From assembly GCA_017532025.1 (NCBI GenBank), contig JAFXJX010000035.1, forward strand, positions 1 to 53,229: a DNA stretch of 53,229 nt. The letters are read 5' to 3'. Shown here one piece after another: positions 32,001 through 40,545 of this stretch. The position numbers and the translations under genes are program-made. The first letter of the stretch is position 1; each line of letters opens with the position of its first letter. The notes below the pieces were generated by a model. The model saw only the letters and a program-made list of their open reading frames with translations, made no database searches and had not been told where the DNA came from. This DNA comes from Clostridia bacterium. Lineage in GTDB: Bacteria; Bacillota; Clostridia; Oscillospirales; CAG-272.

Positions 32001-35000
32001 CACACCGGACATGGTAAGGGTTGCAACGTCATTGTCAGTACCGATAAAGCCGCCGACATAAACATTGCCTGCATTGTTAGTTACGTTGAAAGTACCGGTA
32101 ACGGAAGCGTCAACAACGTTAACAGTGTGCTGTCTGTGCTTACCAACGAGACCGCCGATATATACAGTCTTGCCTTCTTCAACGCCGTCAAAGTTAATAG
32201 TACCGGTGAATGCGCAGTTGGTGTAGGTGTTGGTGCCGCTGTTGGTTCTAACATAACCAATCATTGCACCCACAGCACCGTCACCTGTAGCAGTATAAGT
32301 ACCGCCGTAGGTGCAGTTGGTAAGCTGTGCTTCGTTAGCATAACCAATGAGACCGCCTGCGTTGAGGTCAGTACCAATAACGGTGATGTTAACATTGGAA
32401 GTTACGTTTTCAAGAGTAACGTTCTTAGCTTCCAAAGCGATGGTGGTTGCGTATCTACGAATGGTCTTGTTGTCAACCGATTCATCGGTGAAATCAACAT
32501 TACCTTCAAAAGTAACATTCTTAACAGTACCGCCAACGATCTTCTTGAACAGGGGGTTGCTAAGACCGGAAACAGTTTTGCCCTGACCGTCGAGAGTACC
32601 TGCGAATTCGATGTTAACAGTGGGAGTGCCTTCGGGGAGAGTTACGTCTGCAGCCAGCTTGACAGTAGCGTCTGCAGCCATGGTAGCGAGTACAGTTGCA
32701 AAAGCCTCGCCGTCATTAGTAATCCAAGAACCGTCAGCCATATTGAATGCGCCGGAACCGGTAACGGTGCAGCCGTTGGCTTTAGCATAGAATTGACGCT
32801 GAGTGTTGGGATTGCCGTTAACGAGAACGTTCTTAGGAGCAACCACCGAACCGGTAATGGTAGAATCGGTAGCATTCTCGAAACAAGCTACGATACCGCC
32901 AAACCAGTTATAGCCAGCGCCGCCGGTGTTAACTGCGAGTTCGCCTGCGTTGATTGCTCTGGAAATAACGTGCTTACCGCCCTTAGCAAGACCAAGGATA
33001 GCGGAAATGGAGCCCATTGTGCCGGAGCCTGCTGTTTCGTTAACGGTGATCGATCCGGTGAAGACGCAGTCGATGTATTCGGAAGTGTCGGAACCACCGA
33101 TGCTCGACCAACCAACGATACCGCCGATGCCGGCGTCATTGCCGGTCCAGTTTACGATGAGGTTACCTGCATAGGTAACATTCTTCATGGTAACAGCCTT
33201 AGCGTAACCAACGATACCGCCTGCATTGATGTTGAAAGAAGTGAGGGTGATGTCAACATTGGAAACAACGTTTTCAACTACAGCACCGTCTCTTGCATCT
33301 CTGGCAACGGTAGCGGTCTTGCGAAGCTCGCCATTGTCGGCACCTTCTGCAGTACCGTCAACTACGATTGCACCGTTAAGAGTTACGTTCTTAACAGTAC
33401 CGGTGAGCTGCTTGAAGAGGGTGTTGGTGATACCGGAAACAGTGTAACCCTGACCGTCGAAGATGCCGGAGAAGGTATCTTCAAGGGTAACATTACCGGT
33501 TTCGCCGAGATCGATATCTGCAAGCAGAAGGATATTTCCCTTGTTTGCAGCAATTGCTGCGCGGAATTCGTCAGCAGTAGCAACGCCGGTTGCAACAACC
33601 GCGCTCTCTTCTGTGTTCTCTACGGTAACAGCGTTGTTATTAACAGCAGAAACAGCACCGCCATTCTTGGTGTAGAGAACGAGACCGCCGGCAACAGAAT
33701 TCTTCACAGTCAAGCTTTTACCGCCTGCACTGCAAACCAAAGAAGCAGCTTCTACTCCTGTGATGGTACCATAGTTTTTGCAGTTCACGATGGTGTTTTC
33801 ACCGGTAGAATACAGACTGCCAATCATACCGCCTGCCCAGTCATTCGAAGAAACAGAAGCGTAGTTCACGCAGTTTTGCATATCGAGTTTGTAGCCACCA
33901 GCCGGAGCTTGAATGTCACCCGTAAGGTTACCCACGATACCGCCAACGTTAGGAGCACGGCTTGTGTCGCCCTTAACCGAAGAATCCGCGTCTACAGAGC
34001 AGTTATAGAAAGAAATAGTGCCTGTTGCGGGATTGGCGGAATTTGACATACCAACGATACCGCCGACGTTACACTGACCTTTGGTATTGCCGGTGAACGA
34101 AACGTCAACGTTTTTAAGGTGGATGTTTTCAAAATGACCCTTGCCGGCCCAACCTACAACACCACCGATGTGGTTGTTTCTGTTGCCGGTCTGGTCAGCC
34201 GTCAAAGTAAGGGAGCAATCCTTGAGTGTAAGATTCTTAACGGTGGCAACACCCTGGTCAAGGTCGCGGATCAAAAGACCGAAGCCGTAGCCGTCGCTTT
34301 CAAAAGCCTGTTCAATATGAATGCCGCTGATTACGTGGCCGTTGCCGTCAAAGGTGCCTTTGAACACTTTGATGGGCGCCCATTCTTTGCCGGTCATGTC
34401 AATGTCAGCAGTCAGAATGATGTAAGCGTTGATATTAGCTTCAACCATAGTTGCGGACAATTCGTCTGCATTAGCAACAGGAATTGCAGTAACGTTGCCT
34501 TCGTTGGTAGCAACTTCGCCACTGGCAACAACGCCCGCTACAGTAATGCCTTCAGATGCAGTACCGTAGTTCAAGCAATTCTTAACACTAATGGTAGCAG
34601 AATTATCTCTGTTACGGCCTACAACAGCAGAAACATTGAATGTGGTCGCAGGAGCGGTAACAGTGAAAGTACCGCCGTTTACGCAGTTTTCAAAATTGTT
34701 TTCGCCGTTTCTTGCGATACCGATGATAGCACCGAGGTCAAGTGTACCGGTAGCTTCGCCGTTAACGGTCATTGTGCCGGTGAATGCGCAGTTGATGTAA
34801 TTAGCGGTTCCGTTGTTATTGGTGTAACCAATGATACCGCCGATACCGGCGCCGGCGCCGTTCCAAGTTGCAACGTAGTCACCTGCGTAGGTAACGTTTT
34901 CAAAGGTAACGCTCTTACCGTAACCGATGATACCACCTGCGTTCAGGTCAGAAGCCGACATTGTGATATCAACGTAAGAAGTAACGTTCTGGATAAAAGA

Positions 35001-35381
35001 GTTGTTCTCTTCATCATAAGCAATGGTAGCTGCTTTTCTGTTGTCAGAGGTAATAGCACCTTCAACAACTACATCTTTAACAGTAGCGCCCGAAAGCTTG
35101 TTGAAAAGAGTGTTGGTAATACCGGAGAGTGTAAAGCCCTTACCGTCAAACTTACCGGTAAAGGTACCGGGCATAGTGGTATTACCGTTGGTGAGTGTGA
35201 TGTCGTTTGCCAATTCGATGGTAGCAGCTGCATTCGCTTCAACCATAGCGGCAGCGAATTCTTCTTCGTTGGTTACAGTGATAACTGCAGGATCATCTGC
35301 GCTGACAACAAAGCCAACAACAGCGATGGAAACCATGAGAAGCACAGCGAGGAGCACCGAAAGGTGTTTAACTGTTTTCAT
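29034..35381 (-). CDS. giant secreted beta-helix/discoidin protein, third paralogue
   Basis: A 2115-residue exported protein. After the family signal peptide (residues 1-27) come four long blocks of GLUG-type repeats (GKFDGKGFTLSG near 74, GTFDGNGHVISG near 342, GIFDGQGYTVSG near 642, GTLDGQGKTVSG near 929), with many GGIVG/GGIIGY turns: a right-handed beta-helix architecture. Then a module A copy (about 1180-1330), an F5/8-type-C/discoidin domain (about 1440-1585, AFDGKHDTKVCTG, FEIYVSADGENW), a module B copy (about 1594-1714) and a second discoidin domain (about 1837-1987, LFDGNTAQTKM). There is no LPXTG, SLH or C-terminal span. Discoidin domains bind glycans or lipids, so an adhesin role is likely but inferred. 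Confidence 0.82.
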   Translation of the reverse strand: MKTVKHLSVLLAVLLMVSIAVVGFVVSADDPAVITVTNEEEFAAAMVEANAAATIELANDITLTNGNTTMPGTFTGKFDGKGFTLSGITNTLFNKLSGATVKDVVVEGAITSDNRKAATIAYDEENNSFIQNVTSYVDITMSASDLNAGGIIGYGKSVTFENVTYAGDYVATWNGAGAGIGGIIGYTNNNGTANYINCAFTGTMTVNGEATGTLDLGAIIGIARNGENNFENCVNGGTFTVTAPATTFNVSAVVGRNRDNSATISVKNCLNYGTASEGITVAGVVASGEVATNEGNVTAIPVANADELSATMVEANINAYIILTADIDMTGKEWAPIKVFKGTFDGNGHVISGIHIEQAFESDGYGFGLLIRDLDQGVATVKNLTLKDCSLTLTADQTGNRNNHIGGVVGWAGKGHFENIHLKNVDVSFTGNTKGQCNVGGIVGMSNSANPATGTISFYNCSVDADSSVKGDTSRAPNVGGIVGNLTGDIQAPAGGYKLDMQNCVNYASVSSNDWAGGMIGSLYSTGENTIVNCKNYGTITGVEAASLVCSAGGKSLTVKNSVAGGLVLYTKNGGAVSAVNNNAVTVENTEESAVVATGVATADEFRAAIAANKGNILLLADIDLGETGNVTLEDTFSGIFDGQGYTVSGITNTLFKQLTGTVKNVTLNGAIVVDGTAEGADNGELRKTATVARDARDGAVVENVVSNVDITLTSFNINAGGIVGYAKAVTMKNVTYAGNLIVNWTGNDAGIGGIVGWSSIGGSDTSEYIDCVFTGSITVNETAGSGTMGSISAILGLAKGGKHVISRAINAGELAVNTGGAGYNWFGGIVACFENATDSTITGSVVAPKNVLVNGNPNTQRQFYAKANGCTVTGSGAFNMADGSWITNDGEAFATVLATMAADATVKLAADVTLPEGTPTVNIEFAGTLDGQGKTVSGLSNPLFKKIVGGTVKNVTFEGNVDFTDESVDNKTIRRYATTIALEAKNVTLENVTSNVNITVIGTDLNAGGLIGYANEAQLTNCTYGGTYTATGDGAVGAMIGYVRTNSGTNTYTNCAFTGTINFDGVEEGKTVYIGGLVGKHRQHTVNVVDASVTGTFNVTNNAGNVYVGGFIGTDNDVATLTMSGVFDGIINAEGATVDPFLADDAGSPADLSGCKAKVNFDEGTITLDKDGAFLLGTDSYSAFLSVRDGATEGTQDYRFVIVADGETYKAGSDVKLVLTFTKDGATVKTLTKTFAELELFAKATAAGNVYVAAEGCFLTGLVVTGVPADAWDTVSVAVVDGETKLAEGEVANADISEEAVYTITENSIEFYSTNGVDSIAIETHHESHNYNPTFVICLWGDDTVAAIYQDIYNKGFNPNYTWYMSVNGGAEFIPASFSCHDGETWGYLRAELGAAYADAKSYDITLVIVDNATQEAVYYGDFYIHNDFVFDENKPENITVVAPEDITVKGGPDIGGGEGADKAFDGKHDTKVCTGNVGADNALIVELKNTISLKGVGICNANDNEGNTGRTVLDFEIYVSADGENWGEPVYVATGEGKNKEDYKTNFMEMYYDFDSAVSAKFVKIVVNNDGLYQISDVLLYASTGTFMPENHLNFYFEQSNQDGSKNLVYWFHDNFGGVDTVAKIAAGEYILDLVIDGVEYKNVSTTSAAGRYLLINIETLGVKGIKAGNYYDCSLTVRDTAGNRVYYNDPFSAGNYQRKEGCPYDLVPPAALEVSDYGIENHHADLDYRCAWVINTGDLKLCPAITDGTYTVALMINGVKTPITTFSLYGDNWVRMDLETAGVTGIVRGTKFNLQAIIYDADGYAVYETQVFEVTSNVFSSDVATQNVTLPTTGIKEVTVDTSTLSVKNGAGEDQGFWGDGPVANLFDGNTAQTKMGCGTDGTVALTFSLTDPATLSYYTLWTGNDTGNQDRNPKTWVLYGKVGEEWVVLSAVGFDAPSGMQGKPSTPNNYAITNPVECKEYKIVFETNGSFQLNELYLYTNVEGAGITAAAAIGTAEVLPYNSHYGFNTTTQKIGYGIQSRGHYNGAEGLAEINIDNAYCYIRAQGGEFVRYTVTSMTTEAHYKAFFTVEGFVPEAGVKYDYVVICTGGASWKYPGAAHAFYATGLVLVNA

Positions 35382-35454
35382 AATGATAATTCCTTTCTGA
35401 TTATGAAAAAAAATTGTGAATGCGGTATCATGCTTTTCAGGGAGCAAGACGCCT

Positions 35455-35484
35455 TTTTCTGTCCTGATGCGGCAAGACAGAAAA
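35455..35484 (-). ncRNA. Conserved 5' leader hairpin (copy 2)
   Basis: Near-identical to 28887-28916 (29/30). Stem TTTTCTGTC / GACAGAAAA, loop TTGCCGCATCAG. It lies about 75 bases before the start codon of the giant gene, between its promoter and ribosome site. Confidence 0.6.
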
Positions 35485-35518
35485 GACAGCTTTGTGCAAA
35501 CTGCCTTTGATTACCAAT

Positions 35519-35547
35519 ATTCTATCACAATTTTTGTTATTTTGCAA
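35519..35547 (-). promoter_or_regulatory. Promoter of the giant modular protein
   Basis: Minus strand TTGCAA (35542-35547), 17 bases, TAGAAT (35519-35524) with TG two bases before. The sequence 35551-35727 holds no gene. Confidence 0.75.
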
Positions 35548-35727
35548 ACCTTTTTCGCTTTTTACAAGTCACGAAGTTTTGTTTCGTCCGTTTACATCAT
35601 TGCTCTCTTTTGTTACATAACATTGTTCAAAAGGAATAATTTTTTGGTTTTTTTCGCTTTTTATCGAAAAAATTCGTTGATACGTCAACAAGCACTGTCT
35701 AAAATTCCCTCTAAAAAAGCAAAACAC

Positions 35728-35762
35728 AAGCCCGATGCGTGCAGGCATCGGGCTTGTTGTCA
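35728..35762 (-). terminator. Terminator of the GH89 gene
   Basis: Strong stem ACAAGCCCGATGC / GCATCGGGCTTGT followed on the minus strand by GTTTTGCTTTTTT. It overlaps the 3' end region of the gene. Confidence 0.85.
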
Positions 35763-35769
35763 GAAGGAT

Positions 35770-37971
35770 TTATTCACCTTGTGTGTTCAAGACATTTGTT
35801 TCAAAATCGGCTTGTTTTTCGGTTTCAATCTGATGAACAACTTTGGTATTCAGCAGTTTTTCCAACGCAGCATTCACAGCCACGCGCAAATCTCCCGTGG
35901 GTGCGGTGGGATATTCCTTTTTGCGATAAACAAACGGCAATTCCTCATCGTAGTGATGAATCTCCGCAAGAGGCTTGCCGGTCAGAAGCGAAATCTCAAG
36001 ACGCGAGATAAAGCTTTCCCAACGCGGGCGGTAAAAATCGGAAAGAAGTCCCTGCCACTCTCTTGCCGCATAGTCACGAAGCTCTGCAGCACCGGTGCGA
36101 TCAGCCCAAAGGGTGATCTGCACGCGCGCATTCCATTCAAAGTAGGCTTTTTCGGCAGGTGTTTTTCCAAGGCGCTTTGCCTTTTCAAGCCAGTTGCCAA
36201 GCAGCATATCCGCATCGGTGCCCACTACTGCCTCTTGCAAGTCGATCAGAGTCAGCAACTCTTTGCCGAAGTAAGAAAGCGCAGCCATATTTCCTTCCCT
36301 ATAGGCGGTCTGGATGCGGTTGGTAAAGAACCAAGAAAGATTGCTGAGCCCCTGTCTTGCCGCTTCCATCAAGTCTTTTCTGTAGGCAGGGTTATCTTTC
36401 AAGGCTTCGTAGTGTTCAAGCATCACCGAGATATAGTCAACAAACACACTCTGGTCCACAAAAGGATTGGGTCTTTTCGACCATCTTGAAGTGTGATCTG
36501 TTGTCAGCGTGGGGCGGGCGCAAAGAGCCGATTCGCCGCTCACAAGCTGTTCCCCATCCAGAACCTCACGGCAAAGCCGTACCCACACCGCTACAAGCTT
36601 ATCGTCGCAAACGCCGTAGCGTGTCTTAATATAATAAGGAAGAAAATCCTCAAGCTCGGTCTTGTCACCAAACGCATTGTGAGCAAGGATCTCATAAATG
36701 ATCTCGTTGCAGTTCACACCTTCCGGCATATATCCCATGCCGATGACATTCGCATCCTCGCGGTCAAGACAGGTGAACGGGCCTTTCAGAATACCCTCGG
36801 CATTGCCCTGATAATTGTACTGTCCGCCAAAGCAGAAAACAGCGCAATAGATCCACGGTACACCGCAATAGAGTTCACCCTCAAAATCAGCCTTTGCAGA
36901 AAGAGCCGTTACGATCGCACGACCCATGGGAATAGGACGCAGCATATCAGGCTTCGGTGACGCTGTCCAGCCCTGGAACACCCAAACGGCTTTTTCGTCG
37001 ATCTCAGTCATCTTCCGGTAAACACGGCTGCTGTAATCGGCAAGATCGATACCTTGGGTACGACCGCCCTCGTGGAAGGGGTCAGCAGAATAATAATGTA
37101 CGTTTTCCGCCCCCGCAATCTTTTTGCTTTCGGCATAGAAAAGCGATGCTATGCGGTCAAACAGCGGATCTTCAGGCATCAGAATGGCAGGTCGAGGGAA
37201 ACCTACCCATTTGCCCTGATCCGCCAACTTCGCCTCAGGAAAATGCGCCAAGAAATCGGCAGGCACCATGCCTGCGTATCCCGCTATCATGGTGGAAGCG
37301 CCAAATGCCTGCATACGCAGATTGATCTTACCGGCAAGCTCTTTTCGTTCTTCGTACCACCAATCAGGCAGACCGCCCGCCCAGCCGGTCATGTTCATCA
37401 TCCATTGCCAAGCGTAAAAGGCGGGACCGCACAGGAAGTTTTGAATGTCTTCCTCGGGATAGCCAATACCGCGCAGCGTTTCGCGCCACACGCTTTCAAG
37501 ACCGATGGGATTCAAGATCATATTATAACCCGAAAGTAGCAGGTAGTCGAGCGTCTTTTCCCAGTCCTCCCAGGTATCAAAAGCATAAGTATAAGAGAAG
37601 GTACAGTAATTAAAGAAATACCGATACAAGAATTTACTCTTTCTCACGATCGGCTCACCCACAGTGGGGGGAACTTCGGGGAGCGTACCGCTTGTGGAAA
37701 GCACACCGATGCTATAGCCGCATCGCTCCTTCAGATACGCGTTGAAGCCCGCTGCAAGAGCCACGCCGCTTGTGGCGCAAATCTTAATCTTGCCGTCTTG
37801 GTCACACACTTCAAAAGAATCAAAACCGTCACCCTCAACAAGTTCCAAAAGAACAGCATCGGCATAGGTCTTATTTGTAACGCGTTCGATCAGAGCACAC
37901 ACTTCTTTGAGATCAGTCGAAGCGGGCATATTCTCCTGCTTGATCGCCACATCACGTTGTTGTGTTTTCAT
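35770..37971 (-). CDS. GH89 alpha-N-acetylglucosaminidase
   Basis: A 733-residue glycoside hydrolase of family 89 (human NAGLU, bacterial AgnC-type). It removes terminal alpha-GlcNAc from glycans such as mucin or heparan sulphate. The N-terminal part has RYFFNYCTFSYTYAFDTWEDWEKTLDYLLLSG and FLCGPAFYAWQWMMNMTGW (shown in parts). The two catalytic Glu are in SADPFHEGG (about E301) and GYMPEGVNCNE (about E417). No signal peptide is present, so the enzyme is probably cytoplasmic. GGAGG lies eight bases before the ATG at 37971; the longer frame upstream includes the promoter. No transporter for its substrate is adjacent. Confidence 0.9.
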   Translation of the reverse strand: MKTQQRDVAIKQENMPASTDLKEVCALIERVTNKTYADAVLLELVEGDGFDSFEVCDQDGKIKICATSGVALAAGFNAYLKERCGYSIGVLSTSGTLPEVPPTVGEPIVRKSKFLYRYFFNYCTFSYTYAFDTWEDWEKTLDYLLLSGYNMILNPIGLESVWRETLRGIGYPEEDIQNFLCGPAFYAWQWMMNMTGWAGGLPDWWYEERKELAGKINLRMQAFGASTMIAGYAGMVPADFLAHFPEAKLADQGKWVGFPRPAILMPEDPLFDRIASLFYAESKKIAGAENVHYYSADPFHEGGRTQGIDLADYSSRVYRKMTEIDEKAVWVFQGWTASPKPDMLRPIPMGRAIVTALSAKADFEGELYCGVPWIYCAVFCFGGQYNYQGNAEGILKGPFTCLDREDANVIGMGYMPEGVNCNEIIYEILAHNAFGDKTELEDFLPYYIKTRYGVCDDKLVAVWVRLCREVLDGEQLVSGESALCARPTLTTDHTSRWSKRPNPFVDQSVFVDYISVMLEHYEALKDNPAYRKDLMEAARQGLSNLSWFFTNRIQTAYREGNMAALSYFGKELLTLIDLQEAVVGTDADMLLGNWLEKAKRLGKTPAEKAYFEWNARVQITLWADRTGAAELRDYAAREWQGLLSDFYRPRWESFISRLEISLLTGKPLAEIHHYDEELPFVYRKKEYPTAPTGDLRVAVNAALEKLLNTKVVHQIETEKQADFETNVLNTQGE

Positions 37972-38004
37972 ACAAAAGTCCTCCATAGCAGTTATCTTAC
38001 TTGC

Positions 38005-38033
38005 ATTATGACACACCTCAAGCAAAAAAGCAA
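38005..38033 (-). promoter_or_regulatory. Promoter of the GH89 gene
   Basis: Minus strand TTGCTT (38028-38033), 17 bases, CATAAT (38005-38010). Confidence 0.68.
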
Positions 38034-38067
38034 GAAGAAATCGATATTTTCCTGAAATTTTTCGGCA

Positions 38068-38103
38068 AAAAAAGAGTGAGTCGAAATAACTCACTCTTTT
38101 TTA
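38068..38103 (-). terminator. Terminator of the ylxM-ffh-rpsP-khpA operon
   Basis: Stem AAAAAGAGTGAGT / ACTCACTCTTTTT, loop CGAAATA, just after the khpA stop. Confidence 0.88.
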
Positions 38104-38112
38104 GGGCTTTGG

Positions 38113-38352
38113 TTATTTGATATCAACGATAACACGCTTGCCGTCGGCATTGGCAAGGGCCTTCATCACGGTGCGGATGGCTTTTGCAATCTTTCCGTGC
38201 TTGCCGATCACCTTACCCATATCGTCGGGAGCAACCGAAAGCTCAAGGGTGACAGACGCGTCGTCCTCGTCAACCACGAGAACAACAACCTCGTCAGGCT
38301 TGTCAACAAGCGCCTTGGCGATATGCGAAAGAATCAGTTTGTAGTCTGCCAT
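38113..38352 (-). CDS. khpA: KH-domain RNA-binding protein KhpA
   Basis: A 79-residue single-KH protein. The GxxG loop GKHGKIAKAIRTVMKA (residues 52-67) and length are those of KhpA/YlqC, an RNA-binding partner of KhpB linked to cell division and sRNA biology in Bacillota. It lies 11 bases after rpsP and ends the operon, as in most Firmicutes. It is cytoplasmic. Confidence 0.92.
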   Translation of the reverse strand: MADYKLILSHIAKALVDKPDEVVVLVVDEDDASVTLELSVAPDDMGKVIGKHGKIAKAIRTVMKALANADGKRVIVDIK

Positions 38353-38363
38353 CGGTCAAAGCC

Positions 38364-38609
38364 TCACTCAGTGATGCCTGTTTTCTTAAGCAGAACCTTA
38401 ACAGTATCGGTGGGCTGTGCGCCGTTCTTGATCCAGGTCTTAGCCTTGTCAGCATCAATCTTGATTTCAGCAGGCTCGGTCATAGGATTGTAGGTACCGA
38501 TTTCCTCGATGAATCTGCCGTCGCGGGGATATCTGGAATCTGCAACAACTACGCGATAGAAAGGAGCCTTCTTTGCACCCATTCTTCTAAGTCTGATTTT
38601 AACTGCCAT
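38364..38609 (-). CDS. rpsP: 30S ribosomal protein S16
   Basis: An 81-residue ribosomal protein; the N-terminus [25 protein letters not shown] is the S16 signature (given in part), with [14 protein letters not shown] following. It is normal in length. The gene lies between ffh and khpA, with 62 bases to the former, as in many Bacillota. The start at 38609 follows AGGAGG-like AAACGGAGGAAAAA (weaker than its neighbours but well placed). Confidence 0.97.
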   Translation of the reverse strand: MAVKIRLRRMGAKKAPFYRVVVADSRYPRDGRFIEEIGTYNPMTEPAEIKIDADKAKTWIKNGAQPTDTVKVLLKKTGITE

Positions 38610-38671
38610 TTGTTTTTTCCTCCGTAAAATATATATTTTTATTTTTTGAAAACAAGTATTGAGTGGAAAGA

Positions 38672-40000
38672 TCAACCCATGGGGAACGGCATGCCGCGCT
38701 TGCCCATCTTTCCCGAGGCAAGCTGTTTCATCATCTTCTTGGTTTGATCGAACTGCTTGAGAAGACGGTTGACCTGTTCAACCGAGGTTCCGCTACCCGC
38801 GGCAATGCGCTTTTTGCGCGAGCCGTTGAGAATATCGGGGTTTCTTCTTTCGGCAGGCGTCATCGATTTGATGATCGCTTCGGTTCTCGCAATGGCGCGC
38901 TCGTCAATCTGCGCATCCTTCATGGCACCGGGCTTCATACCGGGGATCATACCGAGTAGGCTTTCCAGCGAGCCCATCTTTTTGATCTGCGCGAACTGAT
39001 CGAGATAATCGTCAAGCGTGAAGGTTGCCTCGCGCATTTTCTTTTCAAGCTCTGCCGCCTTTTTCTCGTCATACGCCTGCTCCGCCTTTTCAATCAGCGA
39101 AAGCACGTCGCCCATGCCGAGGATTCTCGATGCCATGCGGTCGGGATAGAATGGCTCGATCTCGTCAAGCTTTTCACCCATACCGACGTATTTGATCGGC
39201 TTGCCCGTGATGTACCGCACGCTGAGCGCGGCGCCGCCTCGGGTATCGCCGTCCATTTTTGTCAAAATAACACCCGTGATGTCAAGCTTTTCGTTAAAGG
39301 TCTTGGCAACATCAACCGCCACCTGACCGGTCATCGCGTCAACCACCAAAAGGATTTCGGTGGGCTTTACCGCCTCTTTGATGTCGCAAAGCTCATCCAT
39401 CATATCTTCGTCGATCTGCAGTCGGCCTGCGGTATCAATGAACACCACATCGTGACCGTGCTTTTCGGCGTGCTTCAAGCCCTCTTTGGCAATCTTAACG
39501 GGGCTGGTTTTGTCTCCCATGGTAAACACAGGGATACCGAGCTTTTCACCAACCACTTCAAGCTGTTTGATCGCGGCGGGACGGTAAACGTCGCACGCCA
39601 CAAGCAAAGGGCGCTTGCCTTGCTTTTTGAGAAGACCCGCAAGCTTACCTGCGTGGGTGGTTTTACCTGCACCCTGAAGACCCGCCATCACAATGACTGT
39701 TGGGGGCTTCGGCGCAATGGTCAGCTTGGAAACTTCGCCGCCCATAATAGCACAAAGCTCTTCGTTTACAATTTTGATAATCTGCTGTGCCGGCACAAGG
39801 CTTTCAAGCACCTCGGCTCCCACAGCACGGTCGGTTACGGTTTTGACAAACGCTTTTACGACCATGAAGTTAACGTCTGCTTCGAGAAGCGCAAGCTTAA
39901 CCTCACGCATTCCTTCTTTGACATCGGCAGGCGTCAGCTTTCCTTTACTCTTAAAACGCTTGAACGCGTTTGAAAGCTTATCGGTTAAATTTCCGAACAT
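38672..40000 (-). CDS. ffh: signal recognition particle protein Ffh
   Basis: A 442-residue SRP GTPase. The N domain leads into the G domain with [16 protein letters not shown] (G1), DTAGRLQID (G3) and [13 protein letters not shown] (G4/G5 region); the methionine-rich M domain (about 300-442) ends in [10 protein letters not shown]. It binds signal peptides of nascent membrane and exported proteins together with the 4.5S/6S-like SRP RNA, and docks with FtsY. A strong GGGAGG site precedes the ATG. Operon order ylxM-ffh-rpsP-khpA is conserved in Firmicutes. Confidence 0.97.
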   Translation of the reverse strand: MFGNLTDKLSNAFKRFKSKGKLTPADVKEGMREVKLALLEADVNFMVVKAFVKTVTDRAVGAEVLESLVPAQQIIKIVNEELCAIMGGEVSKLTIAPKPPTVIVMAGLQGAGKTTHAGKLAGLLKKQGKRPLLVACDVYRPAAIKQLEVVGEKLGIPVFTMGDKTSPVKIAKEGLKHAEKHGHDVVFIDTAGRLQIDEDMMDELCDIKEAVKPTEILLVVDAMTGQVAVDVAKTFNEKLDITGVILTKMDGDTRGGAALSVRYITGKPIKYVGMGEKLDEIEPFYPDRMASRILGMGDVLSLIEKAEQAYDEKKAAELEKKMREATFTLDDYLDQFAQIKKMGSLESLLGMIPGMKPGAMKDAQIDERAIARTEAIIKSMTPAERRNPDILNGSRKKRIAAGSGTSVEQVNRLLKQFDQTKKMMKQLASGKMGKRGMPFPMG

Positions 40001-40021
40001 AGGGCACCTCCCTTTCGGTTG

Positions 40022-40351
40022 TTAAGCACGAAGCTGTTTTAAGGCTTCGCTGATCGCGTCATCCGAAACACCAAGTTCCAAAAGACGCCCTTCAATGAGT
40101 TTCACAGTGTCACGGCGCAATCTCCACGCAGCAAGAAAACCAAGCGTTTCTTCCGCATCGGAAGGAATGGCTTCCGCCTTTTTAAGACCGTCGCGCACGC
40201 CCTGACGGGTAATGCCCGTATTGGCGGCAATTTCGGTGAGCGAAAGATCGTCGTTGTAATAATACTCACAAAGCTCGCGCTGCCTCTCGGAAAGAAGTCC
40301 GCCGTAAAAATCGTAAAGCAACGCCATATTGCGCATCTCTTCGGCTTTCAC
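40022..40351 (-). CDS. ylxM: YlxM family DNA-binding protein (UPF0122)
   Basis: A 109-residue helix-turn-helix protein with sigma-like fold; the pattern LLYDFYGGLLSERQRELCEYYYNDDLSLTEIAANTGITRQGVRDGL is the YlxM signature (quoted in part). It is encoded with ffh in most Bacillota and is thought to interact with the SRP pathway; its exact role is unknown. The start is GTG at 40351 with GGAGG seven bases upstream; a much longer in-frame extension runs through the promoter and is not used. Confidence 0.9.
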   Translation of the reverse strand: MKAEEMRNMALLYDFYGGLLSERQRELCEYYYNDDLSLTEIAANTGITRQGVRDGLKKAEAIPSDAEETLGFLAAWRLRRDTVKLIEGRLLELGVSDDAISEALKQLRA

Positions 40352-40382
40352 GCGTATCCCTCCTCGGTGTAAAGTAAACCCC

Positions 40383-40414
40383 TTGCACGCAAGCATTTTA
40401 CTTGCACGCAAGCA
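40383..40414 (-). repeat. Two 14-bp palindromic repeats in the ylxM leader
   Basis: CTTGCACGCAAGCA at 40383-40396 and again at 40401-40414, 18 bases apart, each a near-palindrome CTTGC-NN-GCAAG. They lie between the -10 (40427) and the start codon. They look like a tandem operator. Confidence 0.65.
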
Positions 40415-40426
40415 GACAGCTTTACA

Positions 40427-40455
40427 AGTATAGCACAGCTCCCCCCTCTTGTCAA
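40427..40455 (-). promoter_or_regulatory. Promoter of the ylxM-ffh operon
   Basis: Minus strand TTGACA (40450-40455), 17 bases, TATACT (40427-40432) with TG-C before the -10. Confidence 0.88.
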
Positions 40456-40511
40456 GAGGTTTTGTAAAAATATTTGCGGCTGTTTTGTAAAAAAACCACA
40501 GCTTTGCATTC

Positions 40512-40541
40512 AAAAAGGAAGCCCCTGAAGGCTTCCTTTTT
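40512..40541 (-). terminator. Terminator of the argS-yebC operon
   Basis: AAGGAAGCC / GGCTTCCTT stem (loop CCTGAA), T-run on the minus strand, directly after the yebC stop. Confidence 0.88.
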
Positions 40542-40545
40542 ATCA

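Noticed and set aside
32127..34046. 639-codon plus-strand open frame opposite the beta-helix repeats
   Set aside because: Same effect of repeat composition and codon bias on the other strand; no motif, no start signals.
34119..35510. 463-codon plus-strand open frame
   Set aside because: It runs through the promoter and leader of the giant gene on the opposite strand and has no family features.
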